From assembly GCA_964450725.1 (NCBI GenBank), contig CAYVGO010000012.1, forward strand, positions 1-46,609: a DNA stretch of 46,609 nucleotides, read 5' to 3'. The position numbers were made by a program, and so were the translations under genes. Origin of the DNA: CAYVGO01 sp964450725 (GTDB taxonomy: Bacteria > Bacteroidota > Bacteroidia > Bacteroidales > UBA932). How positions within the stretch are numbered: the first letter of the stretch is position 1; each line of letters begins with the position of its first letter. Below are positions 1 through 9,054 of the stretch, piece by piece. The notes beneath the pieces are model-generated. The model saw only the letters and a program-made list of their open reading frames with translations, made no database searches and was not told the origin of the DNA.

Positions 1-1
1 C

Positions 2-115
2 TCTTTCGAAAGAGATTTTATGGCTGTTCTATTTTTACCGGACAGCAATGATTCATATACTTTGATTTACCATAAAACTAAGAAATATAGACGTTTACAA
101 AGATTTCAGCCGTAA
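2..115 (+). CDS. possible C-terminal end of a gene entering from the left edge
   Basis: This frame is open from the first bases of the window to a TAA at 113-115, giving about 37 residues whose tail is basic (HKTKKYRRLQRFQP). It contains an ATG at 20, but an independent 31-residue gene is less likely than the end of a gene that starts outside the window. I do not recognise the family. The perfect palindrome CTCTTTCGAAAGAG (1-14) would lie inside it if it is coding. The alternation of hydrophobic and polar residues would fit beta strands. The evidence is only an open frame and reasonable codons. Confidence 0.25.
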   Translation, partial: SFERDFMAVLFLPDSNDSYTLIYHKTKKYRRLQRFQP

Positions 116-218
116 AATGTCCATTAAGCCTAAAATGACAAAGAACGATTTGGACTTAATGAGCCATGTTTATTTAATTTTTAATAACGTCCCGATTTTA
201 ATGAGACAGCAATAAATC

Positions 219-1184
219 CTAATAGGGAATAAAAGCATCCAATGGGGCGATGCGATGCTTTTTGGGTGTGCCGTAAGGCAACTTTACGAGAACAGTCAGG
301 TGATGTGTACTTCCAAAATAAATACGGTGACTGTCTAAAATGTTTAATTTGTAGCCATAACCTATAGAATAATACTTTTGTGTAAAAACAACCGAACCTG
401 TAATGAAATTTCCGCCACTCAAGCGTTTTGAGTAATAAACCCCGACAATAACAGGTAAATATTCTAACATCGCTCCTATTTGTATTTCATGATAGTTCTG
501 AAAAAACTCGTACAAAAGATGGGGATAAATATTGAATTGACTACGATTATTTTGCAGTATAATTTTACCACCTACTTCCATATTCAAAGTAAAAGGCTGG
601 GGAATATCATTGCCAAGTAAAGATGTTTCGGCATTTTTTAATACATTGTTGATGGATGCAGAAGCAAAAACAACCGGAGAATGAAACGATGCTCCGAAAG
701 ATGCCGCAAATTTATGTTTTATCGGAGTATTGGCAGACGTTTCCGGCGGTGTGAATATTTGACCGTCATATAATATTTGGTCAGAAAAAACATAACGACC
801 CGTCAACTGTTGTAAAGTATAATTAAGTCTTAGCCCGAATCGAAGGTTGGCAGTTTCGGTAATCTGAAGTCTAAAAGAGTACGTCAGTCCAATATGGCTA
901 CGTTGCAATTGATTTTGAAGCTGTACGTCTTGTAAAAAATCTAAGGCAACCCCACTGCGTAAAGTAGAGAAAAATCTATCTACAAACAGTCCGTATTGCG
1001 ATTGCGAAAGCCTGTTGCCAAAGGTCAAATACTGATAATGCAGGGCAAATCTCATTTGATTTTCAATACCAATATATGACAAATTCTTAGAAGCAGGAAA
1101 CAGCGTTCCATTCACAAACGCAGTCTCTCCTTTTAGATAAGAGAGGGAGAGAGAGAATAATATCAATGTAATGAAACGAGCCAC
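219..1184 (-). CDS. PorP/SprF family type IX secretion-associated outer membrane protein
   Basis: Predicted 321-residue outer-membrane beta-barrel of the PorP/SprF family; relatives work with the type IX secretion and gliding machinery of Bacteroidota. Residues 1-19 form a signal peptide (MARFITLILFSLSLSYLKG). The rest alternates aromatic and polar residues in repeated strands, with the family-like opening in which a short N-terminal segment leads into LSYIGIENQMRFALHYQY and then FGNRLSQSQYGL. The start is a GTG at 1184. No ATG lies nearby in frame, and a -7 promoter element TATCTTTG at 1226-1233 sits about 40 bases upstream, so GTG fits. It stands alone: the large gliding or adhesin protein that often neighbours porP/sprF is not in the window. 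The family call is by pattern and I am fairly sure of it; the exact role is inferred. Confidence 0.8.
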   Translation of the reverse strand: MARFITLILFSLSLSYLKGETAFVNGTLFPASKNLSYIGIENQMRFALHYQYLTFGNRLSQSQYGLFVDRFFSTLRSGVALDFLQDVQLQNQLQRSHIGLTYSFRLQITETANLRFGLRLNYTLQQLTGRYVFSDQILYDGQIFTPPETSANTPIKHKFAASFGASFHSPVVFASASINNVLKNAETSLLGNDIPQPFTLNMEVGGKIILQNNRSQFNIYPHLLYEFFQNYHEIQIGAMLEYLPVIVGVYYSKRLSGGNFITGSVVFTQKYYSIGYGYKLNILDSHRIYFGSTHHLTVLVKLPYGTPKKHRIAPLDAFIPY

Positions 1185-1225
1185 AGATTTAAATAATGTA
1201 ATCGAAATGTTGTAATTGCAGGTTG

Positions 1226-1233
1226 CAAAGATA
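1226..1233 (-). promoter_or_regulatory. Bacteroidota -7 element of the porP/sprF-like gene
   Basis: TATCTTTG on the - strand matches TAnnTTTG. It lies about 42 bases before the GTG start at 1184. No good -33 TTTG is seen. Confidence 0.55.
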
Positions 1234-1303
1234 TACTTTTCTGATAAAAGATAACGAATTGATATACTCCAACCCTGCCTCCTACCCTTTCCTCATATTT
1301 CAG

Positions 1304-1334
1304 TTTCTACTTTCAATTTAAAGTTGTACTTTTG
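1304..1334 (+). promoter_or_regulatory. Bacteroidota promoter of the TonB receptor gene
   Basis: The -7 element TACTTTTG is at 1327-1334 and a -33-like TTTC at 1304-1307, 19 bases apart. The predicted start of transcription near 1341 lies upstream of the ATG at 1373. It also shows that a TTG at 1343 is too close to the transcript end to be the likely start codon. Confidence 0.65.
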
Positions 1335-1372
1335 CGTTCTTATTGTCAACACTACAAATAATAAGAGAACTA

Positions 1373-3691
1373 ATGACTTACCAACGTATTTTTTTTACTC
1401 TACTTGTGGGATGCTGTTTTTACAATTTTTCATCAGCACAAATCAACCTCACAGGAACAGTGAAAGACGACAAAGCCTCATTGTCCGGAGCCTCAATTTA
1501 TATACAATCCATCAAAAAAGGAACGACCTCTACAGCGCAAGGAACATATCAACTCACCATTCCTAAAAGCGGTGCTTACAAAATCTTATACTCTTACTTT
1601 GGACACGAAGATAAAAGTATTACCGTACAACTCACAAAAGATACGACCATTGATGTTACACTTCCCGAACAAGAGCAAGAAATTGAAGCCGTAACGATTA
1701 CTTCACAAAGCCAAAGCCATGTGCTCCGACCAACAATGGGAGTAGAAAACTTATCAATGAAAAGTATCAAGAAAATCCCGTCATTGATGGGTGAAGTTGA
1801 TGTGATTAAGGCAATTCAAATGTTACCGGGTGTTCAACCTGTAGCAGAAGGTACATCGGCTTACAGCGTTCGGGGAGGTACCCCAGACCAGAACTTAGTA
1901 TTATTAGATAATGCTACGGTATATAACCCCTCTCATTTAATGGGATTCTTTTCTGTTTTTAATAACGATGTAGTACGCGATATTACTTTATATAAAGGAG
2001 ATATTCCTGCAAAATACGGCGGTCGATTATCCTCTTTGTTAGATGTGGAAACTAAAGAATTTGAAGGAAAGCCTTATGGTGCCGACGGTGGAATAGGATT
2101 AATTGCCAGCCGATTGAAGTTAGAAGGAGAATTTCTTGACCACAAGTTGTATGCTCACGTGGCCGGACGCAGAACTTATGCAGACCTGTTTCTATATTTA
2201 TCTCCTATAGAAGCCATGCGAGGAACTGTACTGCACTTCTATGACCTGAATGCCAAAGTAAGTTATGCTATAGGAAAGAAGGACAGAATTTCTCTTTCCG
2301 GATACTTCGGTCGAGATAACTTTGGGACAAGTTTTGCCGGTATGCTATTTGGTAATGCTACAGGAACTCTGAAGTGGAGTCATATCTTCTCCGATAATCT
2401 TACAACCACTACTTCCGCTGTTTTCAGTGATTACAGATATGACTTGGGAACAAAAGGAACTCTAAATACCAATTGGCAATCAAACATTACCGACTGGGGA
2501 TTACAAAATCACACCTCTTTGATATTACATAACCATACTCTGCGCTTTGGGCTTTCCGGCAATTACTATAACTTCAGACCCGGAGACATTACTGCCAATA
2601 TTTTAGGCTCAAACATGAATATCAGTATGGATAAACAGAATGCTTTCACTGTAGCAGGATACTTTTCTCATCAAATTCTTTTGTTGAATAAATTAACCTT
2701 GCAGTACGGACTTCGCTATACCTTTTTTGGAAATGTAGGACAACGTACGGTTTTAAACCTTAATAATCAATATGAGGTTGTAGATTCTACACTGTATGGT
2801 AAAAATGATGTTTACGGAACTTATCATCTTTTAGAACCCCGCGTTAATGTCGTTTACCAATTGACGGACAACTCTTCTGTCAAAGCCTCTTACGGAAGAA
2901 ACGAACAAACTATCCACTTACTCTCAGTTTCTACAGCAGGTTCACCTTTAGACATTTGGGTGCCAAGCAGTCCTAATATCAAGCCGCAGGTAGTCAATCA
3001 ATTTTCCACAGGATACTTTCATACTCTATTTCCTAAGAAATTAGACATAGAAGTTTCGGGTGAAGTATTTTATAAAAGATACAGTAATCTGGTTGACTTT
3101 AAAGACCATACCCAACCTACACTCAATACAAACATTGATGGAGACATCCGTAAAGGGAAAGGTTACAGTTACGGTTTAGAGGTGATGATACGTAAACAAG
3201 CAGGACAATTCTCAGGTTGGGTAAGTTATACCTTTTCGAGATCTTTTAGAACCGTTGAGACAGTTAACCTCAATCGACAATACTCAGCCATCTCTGACCG
3301 TCCTCACAATCTTAATATTGTTGCTATGTATGAAATTACCCCACGTATTAATGTTTCTGCCAACTGGACTTACGTAAGTGGAATGCCTACAACATTTCCC
3401 GAAGGGCGAATGGTCATTAACGGAGAAACCGTTCCTATTTATTCTGCCCGTAACAGTTACAGATTACCAGATTATCACAGGTTAGATTTATCTGCAACCT
3501 TTACACTTAATAAAAAGAAAAATGCCAAATGGCGACATGACCTTAATGTGTCTGTGTATAATGCCTACTGGCGTAAAAACCCTTGGTACATCACTTTTAC
3601 CGAAGATGAAAATAATCCGGGTACACAAAAGGCTCAAATGACCTATCTGTTCCCCATTGTTCCTTCCATAACCTATAATTTTTCATTCTAA
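1373..3691 (+). CDS. TonB-dependent receptor with N-terminal carboxypeptidase-like domain
   Basis: Outer-membrane receptor, 772 residues, that would import a ligand using TonB and the proton gradient. Residues 1-23 are a signal peptide ending SSAQ. A carboxypeptidase-regulatory-like beta-sandwich (about 25-110) follows, as is usual in Bacteroidota receptors. The plug domain comes next, with GEVDVIKAIQMLPGV and SVRGGTPDQNLVLLD, then a barrel ending in Phe (SITYNFSF). I start it at ATG 1373 rather than the upstream TTG at 1343, since the signal peptide begins there and the promoter lies at 1327-1334. Its stop overlaps by one base the start of a DUF4249 lipoprotein, the usual partner of this receptor subfamily. 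The ligand cannot be told from the sequence; it is not a classical SusC, since no SusD follows. Confidence 0.93.
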   Translation: MTYQRIFFTLLVGCCFYNFSSAQINLTGTVKDDKASLSGASIYIQSIKKGTTSTAQGTYQLTIPKSGAYKILYSYFGHEDKSITVQLTKDTTIDVTLPEQEQEIEAVTITSQSQSHVLRPTMGVENLSMKSIKKIPSLMGEVDVIKAIQMLPGVQPVAEGTSAYSVRGGTPDQNLVLLDNATVYNPSHLMGFFSVFNNDVVRDITLYKGDIPAKYGGRLSSLLDVETKEFEGKPYGADGGIGLIASRLKLEGEFLDHKLYAHVAGRRTYADLFLYLSPIEAMRGTVLHFYDLNAKVSYAIGKKDRISLSGYFGRDNFGTSFAGMLFGNATGTLKWSHIFSDNLTTTTSAVFSDYRYDLGTKGTLNTNWQSNITDWGLQNHTSLILHNHTLRFGLSGNYYNFRPGDITANILGSNMNISMDKQNAFTVAGYFSHQILLLNKLTLQYGLRYTFFGNVGQRTVLNLNNQYEVVDSTLYGKNDVYGTYHLLEPRVNVVYQLTDNSSVKASYGRNEQTIHLLSVSTAGSPLDIWVPSSPNIKPQVVNQFSTGYFHTLFPKKLDIEVSGEVFYKRYSNLVDFKDHTQPTLNTNIDGDIRKGKGYSYGLEVMIRKQAGQFSGWVSYTFSRSFRTVETVNLNRQYSAISDRPHNLNIVAMYEITPRINVSANWTYVSGMPTTFPEGRMVINGETVPIYSARNSYRLPDYHRLDLSATFTLNKKKNAKWRHDLNVSVYNAYWRKNPWYITFTEDENNPGTQKAQMTYLFPIVPSITYNFSF

Positions 3692-4845
3692 TGCGATATT
3701 TACTCTATTTATTAGCCTTACTGATGATTGTTAGTTGTACGGAAGATATTACTATCACGACTGACAATCAAGAACCGAAGTTGATTATCTTTGGCTTCAT
3801 TACGACCGATACTACGGCACACACCATACAACTTAGCCGCTCTGTACCTTATTTTGGTTCTTATAATCCAGAACAAACCATTGTTTCCGGTGCAGAGGTT
3901 TATATTAACGACATGCCTTTGACTGAAAATCAAAAGCGTAAAGGATTCTTTCATACCGATTCCTCATTTTTCGGAGTTGCAGGAGAGACTTACCAATTAA
4001 AAGTACTGGTAGATTTCAATTCAGACGGTACGCAGGAAATGTACACAGCACAAGCCACCATGCCACCCATCAGCAAAATGGACAGTATTACCTTTTTCTA
4101 TGGATCACTGTTTGCAAAAAATCCACCCAAAGACCGACCAAGTATTACTCCTGTTTACTATTTCAAGCCAATACCAAACTCTTTGTACGGAGGTGATTTC
4201 TATTACGATTCCATAAAATATACCCACAATATTTCTAATTACGAACTTGGTATTTTAGGTACAAGCGCAATTAATCAAGATTACATAAGTTATCCGTTAT
4301 TAGGATTCAGAACTGGCGATTATTTTATTATCAGCCGTAAAGATACTGTCCACAGCAAACCACTGGCTACAGTTAAGTTTACATTAAACAACATGACTTC
4401 AGAACTATACACTTTCTATAGTTCGGCACAAATAGAGATGACCCCCTCTATTCCACTCTTTGGCGGCCAACCTGCCAATGTAGAGGGCAACATCAGTAAT
4501 GGAGCCTTAGGATGCTTTGGGGCTTATGCCGTATCTAAGGTAACGGCAAAACTTCCTTTTACACTTTACTCTCTCAATGGGTCATGGACTGTCAAGGATA
4601 CCATCAATCCTGCTCTCTTAAACACTACAATTATTGTCAAAAATGGCAAAGGGTTAATTCCTAAGCCCGGAACGAAGGATTCTATTCTTTACTTAAAGAA
4701 CTTTGAACTTCTTACAGATAAGCCAAAGTTTGCGGCAGACATCTTACAACTTGACGGTAGTTATAAAAGAGACAGTTTTCTGATGGAACACTACTCTAAA
4801 ATGATTGGAAAGAACGGTACTGTATGGACATATAAACAAAGGTAA
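3691..4845 (+). CDS. DUF4249 family lipoprotein
   Basis: Lipoprotein of 384 residues with a signal peptide and lipobox (LMIVSC, Cys16), so probably anchored in the outer membrane. The start of the mature part (PKLIIFGFITTDTTAHTIQLSRSVPYFG) followed by VSGAEVYINDM is typical of DUF4249, a beta-sandwich family found almost only in Bacteroidota next to TonB receptors. The ATG overlaps the receptor's TAA (one shared base), so the two are probably translationally coupled. By analogy with SusD it may help the receptor capture its ligand, but that role is inferred and the ligand unknown. Confidence 0.85.
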   Translation: MRYLLYLLALLMIVSCTEDITITTDNQEPKLIIFGFITTDTTAHTIQLSRSVPYFGSYNPEQTIVSGAEVYINDMPLTENQKRKGFFHTDSSFFGVAGETYQLKVLVDFNSDGTQEMYTAQATMPPISKMDSITFFYGSLFAKNPPKDRPSITPVYYFKPIPNSLYGGDFYYDSIKYTHNISNYELGILGTSAINQDYISYPLLGFRTGDYFIISRKDTVHSKPLATVKFTLNNMTSELYTFYSSAQIEMTPSIPLFGGQPANVEGNISNGALGCFGAYAVSKVTAKLPFTLYSLNGSWTVKDTINPALLNTTIIVKNGKGLIPKPGTKDSILYLKNFELLTDKPKFAADILQLDGSYKRDSFLMEHYSKMIGKNGTVWTYKQR

Positions 4846-4923
4846 AAGAGACAAGATGAACAGCGCTTTGCAAGTGTTCTGCCAACACCTTTAACCTTTC
4901 ACCTTCCTAACCATTAACCCTCT

Positions 4924-5970
4924 ATGGCTAAACTACAATTCAAAGAATCTAATGTGGTGTATGAAAATATTATTGCAGACTTACGCAATAAAAACTACAA
5001 ACCCATTTACCTTTTGATGGGTGAAGAGGACTTGTATATTGATAAAATCTGCGACGAGATAGAGAAAATACACTCAGAGGAGTCAAAAGTCTTTGACTTA
5101 TCTGTCTTTTACTGTAAAGATACTAATGCGGCCATGATTTGCGACACGGCAAAGCGTTACCCGATGATGAGTAAACACAATGTTGTCATTGTTAAAGATG
5201 CTCAAAACATTACAAACTTTGAAGCCTTTGAAAGTTACGTAAAAAAACCTAACCCCTCATCAATATTGGTGTTGTGCTGTAAAGGTAAAACCTTAGACAA
5301 ACGTACAGGTTTTTATAAAGCGGTACAAAAGATAGGACAAATCTATGAATCGGGTATCCTTTATGAAAATCACATTCCGGCATGGATTAAAAGTTATGCT
5401 AAAAACGAGGGATACAAAGTAGCAGAAGATGCTGCTGTAGTAATGGCCGATTATCTGGGAAATTCACTCTCTAAACTTGCCAACGAATTAGAAAAGTTGT
5501 TTATTGTGCTCGGGGAACGTAAAAATATCGCCCTGCAAGATATTGAAGACAATATTGGTATCAGCAAAGATTATAATGTCTTTGAATTAAGTAAAGCGGT
5601 GATGCAAAAGAACTTTCGCAAGACACAGCAAATCATCAATTATATCAAAAACAATCCTGCCGACAACCCTTTTGTTTTATGTATCAATGCCCTCTTCTCT
5701 CAAATCAACAAGTCATTGTTATACTGTCTGCTAAAAAAGTATAAATACAATGGCGGTAACGTTCCAGACAATGAAATGCGGGAAGTGGTCAATGCAGAGC
5801 CTTACTTTAAAGAACAGTATGAAAATATTTACAGGAAATATCGTCCCGACAGACTGATTAATGCTGTGGCGCTGCTACGGGAGTTTGACTTAAAGAGTAA
5901 AGGTTTGGGCAATGTTTCTTCTGACGACAGTGATTTACTCAAAGAGTTGTGTTTTAAAATAATGCACTGA
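4924..5970 (+). CDS. holA: DNA polymerase III delta subunit
   Basis: Clamp-loader delta subunit, which opens the sliding clamp during replication. At 348 residues it has the usual length. The N-terminal AAA+-like domain contains the family-typical PIYLLMGEEDLYIDKICDEIE (about 27-47). The middle holds the helical segment ADYLGNSLSKLANELEKL, which matches the conserved G-(N/D)-L-x3-x-NELEKL region, followed by DIEDNIGISKDYNVFELSKAVMQ and the C-terminal clamp-loader collar helices. As in other delta subunits there is no working Walker A. It follows the DUF4249 gene after 78 bases with no clear promoter or terminator between. I am confident of the family. Confidence 0.92.
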   Translation: MAKLQFKESNVVYENIIADLRNKNYKPIYLLMGEEDLYIDKICDEIEKIHSEESKVFDLSVFYCKDTNAAMICDTAKRYPMMSKHNVVIVKDAQNITNFEAFESYVKKPNPSSILVLCCKGKTLDKRTGFYKAVQKIGQIYESGILYENHIPAWIKSYAKNEGYKVAEDAAVVMADYLGNSLSKLANELEKLFIVLGERKNIALQDIEDNIGISKDYNVFELSKAVMQKNFRKTQQIINYIKNNPADNPFVLCINALFSQINKSLLYCLLKKYKYNGGNVPDNEMREVVNAEPYFKEQYENIYRKYRPDRLINAVALLREFDLKSKGLGNVSSDDSDLLKELCFKIMH

Positions 5971-6399
5971 AAAGTAACAGAGCGGTAAGTGATATACTGT
6001 GAACCGGCTGAAGGGAATTGAGCCCTCATAATAATAACTCAGAAGCATAAACAATCTGTTTTAATATCGGTTTAGCAGGAAGGGAGAGGTACTGTTTTTG
6101 ACCATCTTTCAGTTTGACAACTCCAAACCTATAAGTTTGGCAACACTAAACTTATAAGTTTGATGACTCCAAACCTATAAGTTTAGATACACTAAACCTA
6201 TAGGTTTGGATACTCTAAACTTAAAAACTCTATCATCAAGCAGAATCAGGGGGAGAAAACCTGTTGAATATTGTACTGAATAAAGGGTGGTTTGCTTATT
6301 TAATTAGCCTTTTTCTACTGTCAGTTCAGCGCAAGCATAAGATTTGAAGTTTATAAAATTACCATGACGACCATAGAAACCTTGAAATTTAAATAACCT
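5971..6399. other. 429-base intergenic region between holA and yicC
   Basis: No open frame of interest and no clear TAnnTTTG promoter. It contains the 23-base-period palindrome array described separately (6110-6232). The rest is AT-rich with no other repeat that I can see. Confidence 0.7.
6110..6232. repeat. array of near-palindromes with exact 23-base period
   Basis: Four full 18-base units start at 6123, 6146, 6169 and 6192, exactly 23 bases apart, for example CCAAACCTATAAGTTTGG and CTAAACCTATAGGTTTGG. Each is close to the perfect palindrome AAACCTATAGGTTT with two flanking bases per side. Five-base spacers separate them (CAACA, TGACT, ATACA, ATACT). Half units stay in phase at both ends: CAGTTTGA at 6110-6117 and CTAAACTT at 6215-6222. 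Units alternate: 1 and 3 begin CTCCAAACC, 2 and 4 begin CACTAAAC. The layout suggests binding sites for a dimeric protein repeated about every two helical turns, but no function is known to me. Confidence 0.9.
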
Positions 6400-7275
6400 A
6401 TGCAACTATCCATGACCGGTTACGGCAACAGTACCTACAGAGATGAAAACTGTGCTATCAATGTTGATGTGCGAGGAGTCAACTCTAAGCAATTAGATTT
6501 AATATTACGATTACCTGCAGCATTAAAGAGTTTGGAAGTTGATTTCCGAAAACAGTTTGCAGACCTTTTAATACGGGGAAAAGTCGATATAACGGTCGAT
6601 ATTAACAGGAGTAATGTTGATAAATATTGGATTGACAATACACAATTTAGCGGCTACTTCCAACAAATTCAGCAATGTTCAAAAGAGCATGGACTACAAA
6701 TTGACACTATATCAGAATCTTTGGTTACAGCCATCATCCAGTTGCCACATGTTGTAATCACCGGACAAGAAGATAATCTTACTCCCGAAATCATTACAGC
6801 AGTCCGTCAAATCACAGAACAAGCAGTTGCAGGGTTTATGGATTTTAGAAAGAAAGAGGGAGAGTACCTGTCCAAAGACCTGTTGGCGCGTATTGCTAAG
6901 ATTGAAATGCTACTCTCTAAAATTACTCCTTACGAAACACTGCGCACACAAACCATTCGGGAGAAAATAGAGAAAAATCTCTCATCTTTAGCCTTAGATA
7001 TAGACTATAATCGGTTGGAGCAAGAACTGATTTTTTATATTGAGAAATTAGATATTACGGAAGAAAAAACCCGCTTAAACAGCCATCTTTCATTTTTTCG
7101 CACCACCATGACAGTACCCTCTTCCGGACGTAAGTTAGGATTTATTGCTCAGGAAATCGGCAGAGAGATTAATACGATAGGCTCAAAAGCCGGTGAATGT
7201 AACATTCAGTCTATTGTTGTAGAAATGAAAGACGAGTTAGAGAAAATCAAAGAACAATTACTTAATATCCTTTAA
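6400..7275 (+). CDS. YicC/YloC family endoribonuclease
   Basis: Protein of 291 residues, full length for the YicC/YloC family; E. coli YicC and B. subtilis YloC are endoribonucleases. The N-terminal signature MTGYGNS (residues 5-11) and the C-terminal DUF1732-type block GRKLGFIAQEIGREINTIGSKA followed by VVEMKDELEKIKEQLLNI are both intact. In many Bacteroidota guanylate kinase (gmk) follows directly; here a secreted SGNH hydrolase comes next. The 23-base palindrome array lies 168 bases upstream and might act on this gene, which is inference. Confidence 0.9.
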   Translation: MQLSMTGYGNSTYRDENCAINVDVRGVNSKQLDLILRLPAALKSLEVDFRKQFADLLIRGKVDITVDINRSNVDKYWIDNTQFSGYFQQIQQCSKEHGLQIDTISESLVTAIIQLPHVVITGQEDNLTPEIITAVRQITEQAVAGFMDFRKKEGEYLSKDLLARIAKIEMLLSKITPYETLRTQTIREKIEKNLSSLALDIDYNRLEQELIFYIEKLDITEEKTRLNSHLSFFRTTMTVPSSGRKLGFIAQEIGREINTIGSKAGECNIQSIVVEMKDELEKIKEQLLNIL

Positions 7276-7280
7276 ATAAC

Positions 7281-7302
7281 GGTGAGCAGTTAACCACTCA
7301 CC
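7281..7302. repeat. 22-base imperfect inverted repeat between yicC and the SGNH hydrolase gene
   Basis: GGTGAG and CTCACC flank a central GTTAAC palindrome with CA on each side, so only two positions per half break the symmetry. It starts 6 bases after the yicC stop. No T-run follows, so it is not a standard terminator; it could be an RNA hairpin or an operator. Confidence 0.55.
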
Positions 7303-7337
7303 ACCAATCATTCTTCATTTACCAATACTTATTTTTT

Positions 7338-8429
7338 ATGAAACACCTGTACACATTACTTATCTTTACCTTTGTTTTGTCTTTATTGTCTCAGGCACAG
7401 AACTCATTACAGTGGTATAACCCCCAAACAGAAAAAGACTATATTATTCACGGCAGTGGTTTCCCTGACCAACTCAAAGGAACCTACGAAAGATTGCCAG
7501 AATCGACAAAAGAGATTGTCCGTAAGGCAGTATATGACTTATCAACCATGAGTGCAGGGCTATCTTTAAACTTTACTACAAACTCCAAAGAAATTTACGT
7601 ACGTTATCAAGTCAAAGGAGCCCGAGAAATGCACCACATGCCTTTGGTTAGTGTCAGCGGCGTAGATTTATATGCTCAATATCCCGATAAAAGCGAGAGA
7701 TGGTGTCCTCCAAAATATCGGTTTAAAGATACTATTACCTACAGTTACCTGTTACCCGACGTAGCAACACAACAGTATGAGCTATTTCTTCCGGGTTATA
7801 ATCAGGTAGCATGGTTAGAAATTGGGGTTAGAGAACAGTCTGACTTTAAATTCTTACCGCGCTCTACCGTAAAACCGATAACAGTTTACGGAAGTTCTAT
7901 CGTACAAGGGGCTTGTGCATCACGTCCGGGCATGTTCTGGAGTAATATCTTAAAGCGGAAAATAGACTTACCTGTTGTTAATCTCGGATTTTCCGGTAAT
8001 GCTTTATTTGAGCCGGAAGTTATTGATTTAGTATGTCAAACCACTCCTCAGATTATCATTCTGGATAACCTTCCTAATGCCGCACCGCGAGATTTAGACG
8101 TTTATACTTTAGTGATCAAAGCCGTAGAACAAATACGTACTAAAACCGACGCAGCCATTATTTTAGTCGATTACCCAGCATCTCCCTTCGGAGGTATGAA
8201 TAACAGTACAGAAAGTAAATATAGCAATGCAAGTGCCGCACAGCATAAGGCTTATGCAACTTTACTGCAAAAAGGAATTAAAGGGTTATACTATCTATCG
8301 TCAGAAGAGTTAATGATTCCCAATGATGGCTGGGTGGACGGTATTCACCCTTCAGATTTAGGAATGGAAGCACAAGCCGTAGCCTGCGAAAAAGTCATCA
8401 GAAAGATAATGGTGGGTAACAATAACTAA
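7338..8429 (+). CDS. secreted GxDLY/SGNH (GDSL-type) hydrolase
   Basis: Secreted esterase-like enzyme of 363 residues. A signal peptide (1-21, ending LLSQAQ) is followed by a beta-sandwich domain bearing the GVDLY motif that names the GxDLY domain, then the SGNH hydrolase domain. The nucleophile block is GSSIVQG (185-191, Ser187 likely). Block II is NLGFSGNA, block III LDNLPNAA, and block V DGIHPSDLG (Asp334, His337). Relatives deacetylate or de-esterify glycans, but the substrate is not evident here. The hydrolase fold is confident; the specificity is unknown. No promoter of the usual type was found immediately upstream. Confidence 0.88.
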   Translation: MKHLYTLLIFTFVLSLLSQAQNSLQWYNPQTEKDYIIHGSGFPDQLKGTYERLPESTKEIVRKAVYDLSTMSAGLSLNFTTNSKEIYVRYQVKGAREMHHMPLVSVSGVDLYAQYPDKSERWCPPKYRFKDTITYSYLLPDVATQQYELFLPGYNQVAWLEIGVREQSDFKFLPRSTVKPITVYGSSIVQGACASRPGMFWSNILKRKIDLPVVNLGFSGNALFEPEVIDLVCQTTPQIIILDNLPNAAPRDLDVYTLVIKAVEQIRTKTDAAIILVDYPASPFGGMNNSTESKYSNASAAQHKAYATLLQKGIKGLYYLSSEELMIPNDGWVDGIHPSDLGMEAQAVACEKVIRKIMVGNNN

Positions 8430-8518
8430 TGGAAGTACTTGACAGTAACTTCAAATCATCAAATACTCTTTCAACTAATAAGAAAACATAATAAACCCTT
8501 ATTTTAGTTAACATACAT

Positions 8519-8548
8519 CTTGTAACCGGATAATTACAAGTACTTTTG
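8519..8548 (+). promoter_or_regulatory. Bacteroidota promoter of the small lipoprotein gene
   Basis: CTTG at 8519-8522 and TACTTTTG at 8541-8548 are 18 bases apart. The ATG at 8573 lies 25 bases downstream, which favours it over the TTG at 8546, inside the -7 element. Confidence 0.65.
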
Positions 8549-8572
8549 TCAGAACATTTAATCCTATATACT

Positions 8573-8911
8573 ATGAAATATTTACATTTCCTTACACTGT
8601 CCTTAGTTATCACTTTATTTTCTTGCGGCATGTCTCAAAAACCTTTAGATCAGGTGTACAACTCCGAGACTGCTATAGAACAGTTAGAAACCATTGAAAA
8701 AGCTAAAATACTAACAGAAGAAGAACTTATCAATCTTTCTGTTTATGTTAGTTGCAGTACAGATGAACAATTAAACGGAAAAACATATACTGAAATCTTA
8801 GCAGAGGCAAAGAAAACCGATGTAAATCAGTTATTAAATTCTATGGACCCGTCCTCTGAACTCTATCAACAACGATTATCACAAGACTCTACTACAAACG
8901 AAGAAAAATAA
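8573..8911 (+). CDS. small hypothetical lipoprotein
   Basis: Protein of 112 residues that I do not recognise. The N-terminus is a lipoprotein signal (MKYLHFLTLSLVITLFSC, Cys18) followed by GMSQKP, so it should be lipid-anchored. The mature part is mostly helical and acidic (AIEQLETIEKAKILTEEELINLSVYV) and ends in a Ser/Gln/Thr-rich tail. The ATG at 8573 is chosen because the promoter -7 element ends at 8548. It has its own promoter and appears monocistronic; the next promoter begins about 90 bases after the stop. Confidence 0.7.
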   Translation: MKYLHFLTLSLVITLFSCGMSQKPLDQVYNSETAIEQLETIEKAKILTEEELINLSVYVSCSTDEQLNGKTYTEILAEAKKTDVNQLLNSMDPSSELYQQRLSQDSTTNEEK

Positions 8912-9001
8912 TAAAAATTTTCTTTCAAAAAGTTAAATAGATATAGTTCTACACTTTTATTTGTAAGAGAATCATATAAACTGTTATTTTCCTTAAATAA
9001 A

Positions 9002-9034
9002 TTTGTCAATCGCATCTAAAAAGACTTACCTTTG
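9002..9034 (+). promoter_or_regulatory. Bacteroidota promoter of the carB leader
   Basis: TTTG at 9002-9005 and TACCTTTG at 9027-9034, 21 bases apart. Transcription should start near 9041, giving a leader of about 170 bases before carB that carries a small ORF and a terminator. Confidence 0.65.
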
Positions 9035-9054
9035 CCAAAATTTTAAAATCAGAG

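Noticed and set aside
5971..6399. CRISPR array in the holA-yicC gap
   Set aside because: The repeats are 18-base palindromes with 5-base spacers at a 23-base period; CRISPR spacers are about 30 bases and unique, and no cas gene is present.
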